Origin: Gemmatimonadota bacterium | GTDB taxonomy: Bacteria; Gemmatimonadota; Gemmatimonadetes; Gemmatimonadales; Gemmatimonadaceae | NCBI GenBank assembly: GCA_031127185.1 | Contig: JARIET010000124.1 | Location: 1 to 7,978 of the forward strand | Length of the DNA: 7,978 bases | Direction: 5' to 3' | Shown here: positions 1 through 6,352 of the stretch, one piece after another | Position numbering within the stretch: position 1 is the stretch's first letter | How the letters are laid out: every line of letters starts with the position of its first letter | Notes under the pieces: generated by a model | Database searches by the model: none | The model's input: the letters and a program-made list of their open reading frames with translations, nothing else | Told to the model about the DNA's origin: nothing | Position numbers and translations under genes: made by a program

Positions 1-1755
1 GTGCCAGACTTCCCAGCGCGAACGCTCGGCGGTTGCCAGATCATCCATCACGCGCACGGGCACGCCATCAATCGTGGCCGGAAGCGCAACGCAACCATTA
101 CCGCTGAGCCAGTCGGTGAGATATTGCAGCGACTGAAAAATGTTGTAGCGAATTTCCCGCGGATCATTGTTGGCGATGAACTTGGATTGCTTTTCGTCGG
201 CCACCAACAGCGCGCGCGGATACAGCGCGTCTTGTGGATCAAGCCCTGCAACATCGGCGCCATGAATGAAGGCCAACATATCGACGTGATATTTTGGAAG
301 CAGAAGCGCCTTGACCAAGTTGTCCAGCGCGGCATGATCCGCATTTTGAAATCGTTTCCATGCTTCCACAAGCGCTAAACCAAGTCGCACAAAATCCGGG
401 TGTGCCACCCAAAACCCGTTCAAATCGCGCTTCAGTTGAGTGATGACATCCTTGATAAACCCTTTGATGGCGACTTGAAACGAATCGCTTTGCATGTCGC
501 TGTCAGAAGGCAACACGCCATACATGCCGCCAATTTTTATGCCGCCGCGCGAACCAACCACTGCCGCCAACAAATCATGCGAGGCCTTGATGTGCTTGAT
601 GACAATGTTGGGATCGGCCTTCACCGGAATACGGTAATTGCCGTCTTCCTTCATTAGGCGCGCGGTCGACGCAAGATAGTCGTGCCAACCCAGCGAAGCG
701 CCAGCGAAATACGGATGCAACGCGTCCATAATTTCATTCACCCGAAAAACGGCGCGTGGATTTTCCAGAACAATCATTAGGCGAATGGTGCCCGTTTGAT
801 AATGCGGATGAGCGCGCTGAATTAAGCGCTCCGCGTGCTCAATCATGACGCGGATGTACGCGGCCTCTTCTTCGTTCTCCAATTTTGGAACATAGAAGAC
901 AAGCGCCTTTGGATTGTTCCAGTTGGCAAACAGATGCAACGCAAAGTCATACAAGTGAAGCGGCAGCGGATTTTTTTTATAGAACAAGAACGCGCATGGA
1001 ATGGCGAGTCCTGGAAATCGCTTGATTGGTTGGGATAAATGGGTGTTCTCCAACACGTAGTTCTTGCCTGTGCGCTGATCCGTGAATGAAATATTTTTAT
1101 TGAAACAGTTGGTCAGGTTCTCGCCAGCAAGAATCAGGTCCGCGCGCAAAGGTGTTTTTGAATCCTCATCGTCTGCGCCCCACATGGGCGCGCCCGTGAA
1201 ATCACGCAGAAGCTCCGCCACAATCGCGGGCTCGCCGGGCAACCTGCGGTGGAACGCATTCATGGCGTTCATGGAAAGTTTGGCGTCGTCCGGTGGACCG
1301 AACAGCGTCACATGATGACCTTGCAAAAATTCTGGAATGGGCGCCACGGATTTGCCACTACCCGACTTGCAATAAAATTCATTCTTGGGGCCGACCACAA
1401 TTCGTCCCAGTGCATCCTCTTGACCAATGATGGTTTCATAATGGCGATCGCCATAGTCAACGCGCAACTTGCGATTCAGTTCAAAACATGCGCGCGTGCG
1501 TTGGTCAATGAACTCCCTGTCTGCCACACGTTGGCGCAACACAGCGCGCAAGTCGTTTTGTACAAGATCAAAAAGTTCGCACAAAAACCGCAGCGAATTT
1601 GCGGTTTCTAAGCCCCCGCTTTCACCCACTTGAAACAAATCAGCGACGCCGACCACCGGTCGCGTGTGCGGCTGTATGTGCACCATGAACTCATCGGAAA
1701 TAAATTCTCGGTAATCAGCATTCTTGGATTCTTGTCCGTGACTGTCACCGCTCAT
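1..1755 (-). CDS. aceB: Malate synthase-like protein (malate synthase A family), C-terminus cut by window edge
   Basis: Probable malate synthase, which condenses glyoxylate with acetyl-CoA to malate in the cytoplasm. The frame is open from the ATG at 1755 to the left edge, giving 585 residues without the end. From memory of E. coli AceB, matching blocks run in order: GADDEDS (AceB MADFEDS), LYDFALHLFAN (LFDFALYFFHN), LENPRAVF (IETLPAVF), GWHDYL (GRWDYI), KIGGM, FWVAHP, then LQYLTDWLSGNGCV and MDDLATAERSR near residues 570-579. E331 and D359 fit the Mg ligands (28 apart, as in the family) and D572 the general base. The AceB RVRGLHL motif, which supplies the active-site arginine, reads VLENTHL here (residues 234-240). 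The protein is longer than AceB (about 530 aa), with extra sequence near the N-terminus and before the C-terminal block. A GTG at 1770 is an alternative start; an in-frame stop lies just above it. The family is secure, the exact substrate is not. It is divergent from uraH. Confidence 0.85.
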   Translation of the reverse strand, partial: MSGDSHGQESKNADYREFISDEFMVHIQPHTRPVVGVADLFQVGESGGLETANSLRFLCELFDLVQNDLRAVLRQRVADREFIDQRTRACFELNRKLRVDYGDRHYETIIGQEDALGRIVVGPKNEFYCKSGSGKSVAPIPEFLQGHHVTLFGPPDDAKLSMNAMNAFHRRLPGEPAIVAELLRDFTGAPMWGADDEDSKTPLRADLILAGENLTNCFNKNISFTDQRTGKNYVLENTHLSQPIKRFPGLAIPCAFLFYKKNPLPLHLYDFALHLFANWNNPKALVFYVPKLENEEEAAYIRVMIEHAERLIQRAHPHYQTGTIRLMIVLENPRAVFRVNEIMDALHPYFAGASLGWHDYLASTARLMKEDGNYRIPVKADPNIVIKHIKASHDLLAAVVGSRGGIKIGGMYGVLPSDSDMQSDSFQVAIKGFIKDVITQLKRDLNGFWVAHPDFVRLGLALVEAWKRFQNADHAALDNLVKALLLPKYHVDMLAFIHGADVAGLDPQDALYPRALLVADEKQSKFIANNDPREIRYNIFQSLQYLTDWLSGNGCVALPATIDGVPVRVMDDLATAERSRWEVWH

Positions 1756-1761
1756 ATCGAG

Positions 1762-1767
1762 AAGATA
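1762..1767 (-). promoter_or_regulatory. Candidate -10 box of the malate synthase-like gene, leaderless position
   Basis: On the minus strand TATCTT occupies positions -12 to -7 relative to the ATG at 1755, fitting TANNNT. Transcription would start at or next to the start codon. No good -35 hexamer is seen at the usual distance, and there is no ribosome binding site, which supports a leaderless reading without proving it. Confidence 0.4.
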
Positions 1768-1782
1768 CACATCACACGATCA

Positions 1783-1794
1783 TTTCACTTTCAC
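1783..1794. repeat. Tandem hexamer TTTCAC x2, possible regulator site
   Basis: TTTCACTTTCAC is a perfect direct repeat of six bases (GTGAAAGTGAAA on the minus strand). It covers the place where a -35 element of the minus-strand gene would lie, and that promoter lacks a recognisable -35. This is compatible with an activator or repressor site, but a 12-base repeat can arise by chance. Confidence 0.25.
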
Positions 1795-1841
1795 AGAATG
1801 CAATTATTCAGCGGTGATATTTCATACCATTTTCTTGGCTG

Positions 1842-1854
1842 CTTTCAAAGAAAG
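1842..1854. promoter_or_regulatory. Inverted repeat CTTTC-aaa-GAAAG, possible operator
   Basis: A perfect 5+5 inverted repeat with a three-base spacer ends one base before the -35 hexamer of the uraH promoter candidate. The position suits an operator in the divergent region shared by uraH and the malate synthase-like gene. The short arms leave chance as a real alternative. Confidence 0.25.
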
Positions 1855-1855
1855 A

Positions 1856-1884
1856 TTGACCAGCATGCGAATCTGATTTAGCCT
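1856..1884 (+). promoter_or_regulatory. Candidate promoter of uraH, leaderless
   Basis: TTGACC at 1856-1861 (five of six matches to the consensus) and TAGCCT at 1879-1884 (fits TANNNT) are 17 bases apart. The predicted start, seven bases after the -10 box, is the A of the uraH ATG at 1891. No Shine-Dalgarno sequence precedes that ATG, so the transcript is predicted to be leaderless. Confidence 0.5.
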
Positions 1885-1890
1885 GACTGC

Positions 1891-2244
1891 ATGGCATTCA
1901 CCGCACAACATGGACTTTCAACGCATGTCTTAAACACCTCAAGCGGATTACCCGCCGCTGGAATGTTGGTGCGCTGCCAGATTTTAAAAGGTGAAATTTG
2001 GTCGGATTTACATAGCGCTTCAACCGACAGTGATGGCCGTGTGAAAAACTTTCTGGGCTCAGGCTCGTTGCATGCCGGACAGTACAGATTCATATTTCAA
2101 ACAGGCGACTGGTTTGCGCAGCAATACATTGAAACTTTTTTCCCTTGCGTCACGATTGAATTTCATGTCAGCGACGCAGCTCGACACCACCATGTGCCGT
2201 TGCTGTTGAGCCCATTTGGCTACTCAACGTACCGAGGCAGTTGA
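1891..2244 (+). CDS. uraH: 5-hydroxyisourate hydrolase (transthyretin-like family)
   Basis: Hydrolyses 5-hydroxyisourate, the product of urate oxidase, to OHCU in the urate-to-allantoin pathway; normally a homotetramer. The 117 residues match the usual length. The N-terminal motif LSTHVLNT carries H12 (the usual motif is HVLDT, so N15 replaces Asp). R50 sits in DSDGR. H101 is in HHHVPLLLSPFGYS, and the protein ends in the diagnostic YSTYRGS, where vertebrate transthyretin differs. All the expected catalytic residues (two His, Arg, C-terminal Ser) are present. There is no added signal peptide or peroxisomal tail. The ATG at 1891 places the conserved LSTHVL block at residue 9, as expected. It is divergent from the malate synthase-like gene, which could use glyoxylate formed later in ureide breakdown. 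Urate oxidase and OHCU decarboxylase are not in the window. It ends seven bases before the thrA promoter candidate. Confidence 0.95.
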   Translation: MAFTAQHGLSTHVLNTSSGLPAAGMLVRCQILKGEIWSDLHSASTDSDGRVKNFLGSGSLHAGQYRFIFQTGDWFAQQYIETFFPCVTIEFHVSDAARHHHVPLLLSPFGYSTYRGS

Positions 2245-2250
2245 TCACTG

Positions 2251-2277
2251 TTGACGACCGTAATTTGCGCTCATAAT
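2251..2277 (+). promoter_or_regulatory. Candidate sigma70-type promoter of the thrA-thrC operon
   Basis: TTGACG (2251-2256, five of six) and CATAAT (2272-2277, five of six) are separated by 15 bases, slightly short. An overlapping TAATCT at 2274-2279 gives 17 bases with a poorer box. The leader to the ATG at 2347 would be about 60 bases. It contains no run of Thr or Ile codons, so classical thr attenuation is not seen. A weak CATGC/GCATG hairpin lies at 2307-2321. Confidence 0.5.
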
Positions 2278-2346
2278 CTTGCAAGCCATTGATTGCCTTG
2301 CTTCAACATGCGCTTTGCATGCTGGCATGAACAATCCAATCGAAAT

Positions 2347-4860
2347 ATGCGAACCATCGCCAACCCAATTTCCGTGCACAAGTTTGGCGGAGCGGCGCTT
2401 GCCAACGCTGACGCCATTCGCGCCGTTGTGAACATTCTTGCGGGAACCAGTGGCGAACGGGTTGTTGTCACTTCTGCGCTTGCCGGAGTTACGGACATTC
2501 TGCTCAACATTGCGCGCGCCGCGGCCAAGGGCGATCTTGCCGCAGCCCATGCGCAAGCCGACGCTCTTTTGGAACGTCATATGTCCGTGGCAAAGTCCAT
2601 TGATAGCGCCGCCACCCCCACACTTACTTATATAGACGAGTCATTCAAGGAATTGCACAAGCTTGCTGAGAACGTCGCGCAGGCGCGCGATCTCACAGCG
2701 CAAATGAGCGATCTGATTATTTCTCGCGGCGAGCGTTTGGCGGCGCGTATTGTTGCCGACGCATTGCGAGTTGAAAAAATGTCCGCGTGCGTAGTCGATG
2801 CCACAGAATTTCTTCACTCAGACGGACGATTTGGCGACGCCGCACCTGATATCGCACGCACGGAAATTTCAGCGCAAAATATTTTTCCCAGCAAGTTGCG
2901 CACCGGAGACATTGTGGTTGTCCCAGGATTTATCGCGGCAGGTTCGAGTAGTTCTTTGGGTCCAGTTGTCACGCTTGGCCGCGGCGGCTCCGACCTCACC
3001 GCGACTGTAACCGCGCGCGCGCTTGGCGCAAAAGAAGTGACGTTGTGGAAAGATGTTCCCGGATTTCTCACGGCTGATCCGCGACTGATTCCAGAGGCGC
3101 GCGTTGTGCCGCTCCTTGATCCGCGCGAAGCTTCTGAACTTGCGTATTACGGCGCAAAAGTGCTGCATCCGCGGGCGCTTATTCCGCTGGACGCGCGCAC
3201 TACTTTGCGCATTCGTCCTTTCAATCAGCCCGACGCGACGGGTACGGAAATTGTGCAAGGTCGATCCATGGCTGGCTCACCAGTGCGCGCGCTTTCCGCG
3301 ATGACCGCGCAAGCGCTTGTCACTGTGGCGGGCAATGGAATGCTTGGAGTGCCCGGTATTGCGGCGCGCACATTTGGCGCGCTTGCCAACGCTGGAATTT
3401 CCGTATCGCTTATTTCTCAGGCAAGTTCCGAGCATTCAATTTGTTTCACGGTGCCAGAAGTCACGGCGGCACTTGCGGAAAAAGAATTACGCGCAGCCTT
3501 CGCTTCAGAGCTTGAGCGAAATGAAATTGACTCGGTTGAAGTGTTGCTTGGTGTCGCCACCGTCGCTGTAGTGGGATCTGGAATGGCGCGTACCCCCGGC
3601 GTTGCCGCGCGCGTGCTTGGTTGCATTGCCGATGCGCAAGTGAATGTCATCGCCATCGCGCAAGGATCTTCTGAGCGCAATATTTCTTTCATTGTGAATA
3701 AGGAAAGCGTTCCCAAAACGGTGCGCGCCATTCACACGACATTTAGTTTGGACAAAGTTGGTGGTGGTCGCACCGCACGCCGCCGAGGTGCCGATGTCAT
3801 CCTGCTTGGATGCGGACGCATTGGCCAAGAACTTCTTAAGAACATCGCCGAGTTGCCATCCAATGATCGCGCCGCGTTGCGCATTATTGGGGTGCTTGAT
3901 CGCAGCGGATTTATGCTGGAAAAACGCGGTTTCAGCTTGCGAGCATTGTCGGACATCAGCGCGCATAAGCAACGTGGCGGGTCGCTGAAGTCATTGCCCC
4001 ATGCGCACTCGGGGGCGCCAACGGCAGCCATTGAACATATTGCATCGCACGCGCTGACGCGTCCGGTGCTGATTGATCTTTCAAGCGGCGACACTAGGGA
4101 AACATTGCTACGCGCCGTCGCGCACGGCATGGACTTGGTCATAGCCAATAAAATTCCGTTGGCATCCGACAGCGCTTCCGCCAACGCATTACTTCATGAC
4201 GCTCGCAAACGTGGTCGTAAAGTGCTGCATGAAGCCACGGTCGGCGCGGGCTTGCCGATTATTGACACGGTTGAAAAACTTATTGCTTCCGGTGATCGCA
4301 TTTTGAACATTGTCGCCTGTCCATCTGGCACCATGGGATATTTATTCAGCGAACTCGGTCGCGGCAGAAAGTTTTCCGCCGCGCTTCGAAACGCAATGCA
4401 ACTTGGCTACACAGAACCAGACCCGCGCGAAGATTTGTCTGGCCGCGATGTGGCTCGCAAGGGCTTGATCTTGGGTCGACTGATTGGCTACGTGGGTGAA
4501 CTGACCGATGTGACCATTGAAAGTTTGGTACCGGCGAATTTGCGAGAGGTTTCGCTGGCGGATTTTGTTGAACAACTTGAGTCGCTTGATCAGGCGTGGA
4601 GCGAGCGAGTGCGCGCCGTGACAAGCAAGGGCGAAGTGCTTCGTTACTGCGCCAATATCACGCGCGCCAGCGTGAAAGTGGGACTTGTTGGGGTTCCGGT
4701 TGGAAGCTTACTTGGCTCGCTCAGCGGAACGGATAATCAATTTGTGTTCACCACCGCCCGCTACCGTGATAACCCGTTGGTCATTTCTGGCCCTGGCGCT
4801 GGACCTGCTGTTACCGCCGCTGGAGTGTTGAATGATTTACTGCGCGTGGTCATTTCATGA
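2347..4860 (+). CDS. thrA: Bifunctional aspartokinase / homoserine dehydrogenase
   Basis: Catalyses the first and third steps from aspartate to homoserine, feeding threonine, methionine and isoleucine synthesis. The 837 residues compare with 820 in E. coli ThrA. Aspartokinase spans about 10-300: KFGG (K12), TSALAGVTD, SRGER (E129), GRGGSD (211-216), WKDVPGFLTADPR and YYGAKVLHP. Two ACT domains follow at about 314-470 (GNGMLGVPGIAAR; GSGMARTPGVAAR, with QGSSERNISF), the usual site of threonine feedback. Homoserine dehydrogenase starts near 483: GCGRIG (488-493) binds NAD(P); K602 in ANK, then E690, D701 and K705 in EPDPREDLSGRDVARK match the known catalytic set. All three parts look intact. 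The ATG at 2347 puts KFGG at residue 12, close to E. coli. Upstream TTG 2293 and ATG 2308 add unconserved residues, and GTG 2374 is also possible. The stop overlaps the thrC start by ATGA. MetL-type enzymes have the same layout; the thrC neighbour favours ThrA. Confidence 0.95.
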   Translation: MRTIANPISVHKFGGAALANADAIRAVVNILAGTSGERVVVTSALAGVTDILLNIARAAAKGDLAAAHAQADALLERHMSVAKSIDSAATPTLTYIDESFKELHKLAENVAQARDLTAQMSDLIISRGERLAARIVADALRVEKMSACVVDATEFLHSDGRFGDAAPDIARTEISAQNIFPSKLRTGDIVVVPGFIAAGSSSSLGPVVTLGRGGSDLTATVTARALGAKEVTLWKDVPGFLTADPRLIPEARVVPLLDPREASELAYYGAKVLHPRALIPLDARTTLRIRPFNQPDATGTEIVQGRSMAGSPVRALSAMTAQALVTVAGNGMLGVPGIAARTFGALANAGISVSLISQASSEHSICFTVPEVTAALAEKELRAAFASELERNEIDSVEVLLGVATVAVVGSGMARTPGVAARVLGCIADAQVNVIAIAQGSSERNISFIVNKESVPKTVRAIHTTFSLDKVGGGRTARRRGADVILLGCGRIGQELLKNIAELPSNDRAALRIIGVLDRSGFMLEKRGFSLRALSDISAHKQRGGSLKSLPHAHSGAPTAAIEHIASHALTRPVLIDLSSGDTRETLLRAVAHGMDLVIANKIPLASDSASANALLHDARKRGRKVLHEATVGAGLPIIDTVEKLIASGDRILNIVACPSGTMGYLFSELGRGRKFSAALRNAMQLGYTEPDPREDLSGRDVARKGLILGRLIGYVGELTDVTIESLVPANLREVSLADFVEQLESLDQAWSERVRAVTSKGEVLRYCANITRASVKVGLVGVPVGSLLGSLSGTDNQFVFTTARYRDNPLVISGPGAGPAVTAAGVLNDLLRVVIS

Positions 4861-6167
4861 GCAACAATATGAACAACACAGGCATCACCATCGCATGTTC
4901 ATCATGCGCCCAAAAGTTCAGCGACCTCACTCCGCTTGCAACGTGCTCCAAATGCGGCGGCTTGTTGGACATCACGCCAGCCATGCCAGCGCTGTGCAGC
5001 GATGATTTAAAAAATCTTTTTGATAGCCGAGTGAGTATTGCCGCAATGCGGGGATCCGCGGCGGGCCGTTCTGGCGTGTGGAGATTTCGCGAACTTGTAC
5101 TGCCAATCAGTGACGCGGATATTGTCAGCCACCCAGAAGGCAACACACCATTGTTAGAGCGCCCCGCTATTTCTAAATTCGCGGGTGTAAAAAATTTATT
5201 GATCAAGCATGAGGGCTTCAATCCATCCGGCTCATTCAAAGACCGCGGCATGACGGTCGCGGTAACTCAAGCCAAGCGATGCGGGGCCACTGCGATCGCA
5301 TGCGCATCAACTGGCAACACCAGTTCATCACTTGCGGCGTATGGAGCGCAAGCTGGAATACCGGCATTGGTCATGGTTCCTGCTGGCCGCATTTCCATGG
5401 GAAAACTCGCTCAAACCGTGGCGTATGGCGCGCGCACGCTTTTGGTGCGCGGCGACTTTGACGACTGCTTGCGCTTGGTGCGAGAGTCCAGTGAGAAGTT
5501 GGGCGTGTACTTGGCCAACTCGCTCAATCCATTTCGCATTGAAGGTCAGAAGACCATTATGTTTGAATTACTGCAGCAACTTGCGTGGGAATCACCCGAT
5601 TGGGTGGCGCTGCCCGCCGGAAATCTTGGAAACACATCCGCATTTGGAAAAGCATTGCGCGAAGCGCAGGCACTTGGTTTGATCACGCGCATTCCACGAC
5701 TCTTGTCGGTGCAGGCCAGTGGCGCGGCACCATTCGCGCATGACTTTGCCGACAACTTTGCAAAGCGGACAAGCGTGCGCGCGGAAACAATCGCAACGGC
5801 AATCCGAATTGGCGACCCCGCTTCATGGGACCGCGCGGTGTCGGCCATTCGTTTCACCAATGGTGTGGTGACATCGGTGAGCGACGAGCAAATTATGCAA
5901 GCCAAGCAAGTGATTGACGCAAGTGGAGTGGGCTGCGAACCCGCAAGCGCCGCAAGCGTGGCGGGCGTGCGCGAGTTGGTGGCGCGCGGAATCATCGCGC
6001 CGCACGAGCGTGTGATCGCCATGCTGACCGGCCACATTCTGAAAGATCCTGAAAAATTGTTGAATACAAATGATGCGCATGGCCACGTCGCGGCCAACGC
6101 CCCCATTGAAATTGACGCCACGCTGTCCGCTGTTGAACGCGTGCTTCAAACCGCAACAAAAGCCTGA
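4857..6167 (+). CDS. thrC: Threonine synthase, PLP-dependent, with N-terminal zinc-ribbon-like motif
   Basis: Converts O-phosphohomoserine to threonine and phosphate, the last step of the pathway begun by thrA. It has 436 residues. Two CxxC pairs (C14/C17 and C30/C33, in CSSC and CSKCGG) form a zinc-ribbon-like N-terminus, seen in the class of threonine synthases found in archaea, plants, actinobacteria and others rather than in the E. coli class. The PLP lysine is K128 in NPSGSFKDRG. STGNTS (N154) should contact the PLP ring and GNLGNTS (255-261) should hold the phosphate. The C-terminal LTGHILKDP also fits the family. The ATG at 4857 overlaps the thrA stop (ATGA), implying translational coupling; ATG 4869 is an alternative, but neither has a ribosome binding site. 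Homoserine kinase is not adjacent and must be supplied elsewhere. No frameshift or missing residue was seen. Confidence 0.95.
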   Translation: MSNNMNNTGITIACSSCAQKFSDLTPLATCSKCGGLLDITPAMPALCSDDLKNLFDSRVSIAAMRGSAAGRSGVWRFRELVLPISDADIVSHPEGNTPLLERPAISKFAGVKNLLIKHEGFNPSGSFKDRGMTVAVTQAKRCGATAIACASTGNTSSSLAAYGAQAGIPALVMVPAGRISMGKLAQTVAYGARTLLVRGDFDDCLRLVRESSEKLGVYLANSLNPFRIEGQKTIMFELLQQLAWESPDWVALPAGNLGNTSAFGKALREAQALGLITRIPRLLSVQASGAAPFAHDFADNFAKRTSVRAETIATAIRIGDPASWDRAVSAIRFTNGVVTSVSDEQIMQAKQVIDASGVGCEPASAASVAGVRELVARGIIAPHERVIAMLTGHILKDPEKLLNTNDAHGHVAANAPIEIDATLSAVERVLQTATKA

Positions 6168-6172
6168 AATTA

Positions 6173-6186
6173 ATGTGAATTTACAT
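6173..6186. other. Near-palindrome ATGTgAATTtACAT after thrC
   Basis: The arms ATGT and ACAT flank a central AATT, with one mismatched pair. It begins six bases after the thrC stop. It might be a regulator site for the downstream gene or part of the 3' end of the thrA-thrC transcript; nothing in the sequence decides this. Confidence 0.15.
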
Positions 6187-6208
6187 GCGACGCAGGTTCG
6201 CGACAAAC

Positions 6209-6228
6209 ACTTGCAACGAGCAAGTTTT
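6209..6228 (+). terminator. Possible weak intrinsic terminator of the thr operon
   Basis: ACTTGC and GCAAGT can form a 6-bp stem around the loop AACGA, followed directly by a short T-run (TTTT, then GATTT). The stem is short and only half GC and the T-run is brief, so this is a weak candidate. Its place, 41 bases past the thrC stop, is right for ending the thrA-thrC transcript. Confidence 0.3.
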
Positions 6229-6311
6229 GATTTACGCACGACAATGTGAACGCATGAAAATGTATTACGTTTTTCGCCAATAACTATGGAATGCCCAAGT
6301 GAAAATGTACC

Positions 6312-6317
6312 TACTAT
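6312..6317 (+). promoter_or_regulatory. Possible -10 box upstream of the reductase gene
   Basis: TACTAT matches the -10 pattern at four of six positions, with the first two bases and the last conserved. It lies 35 bases before the preferred ATG. No convincing -35 hexamer occurs 16-18 bases upstream. A separate promoter is expected because 185 bases separate this gene from thrC. Confidence 0.25.
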
Positions 6318-6352
6318 GAACATTGCACTTTGAATTTGTTCTGCTTTCAAAC

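Noticed and set aside
1441..1454. Perfect 14-base palindrome ATGGCGATCGCCAT, and a second GCGATCGC at 5292-5299
   Set aside because: GCGATCGC is the cyanobacterial HIP1 octamer, but only two copies in about 8 kb, both inside coding sequence, is too few to claim HIP1 enrichment or a cyanobacterial source.
1..1611. Several plus-strand open frames of 60-125 codons in the left part
   Set aside because: All lie antisense to the malate synthase-like gene, whose frame is continuous and carries family motifs throughout; the plus-strand products show no family signature.
2293..2346. N-terminal extension of ThrA from TTG 2293 or ATG 2308
   Set aside because: The added residues resemble no part of the family, lie close to the predicted transcription start, and would push KFGG well past its usual position.
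2278..2346. Possible thr leader peptide or attenuator ahead of thrA
   Set aside because: No short frame rich in Thr or Ile codons and no terminator-like hairpin with a T-run was found in the leader.
2245..2580. Minus-strand open frames opposite the start of thrA
   Set aside because: They are antisense to the aspartokinase domain and its leader, with no motif and no promoter of their own.
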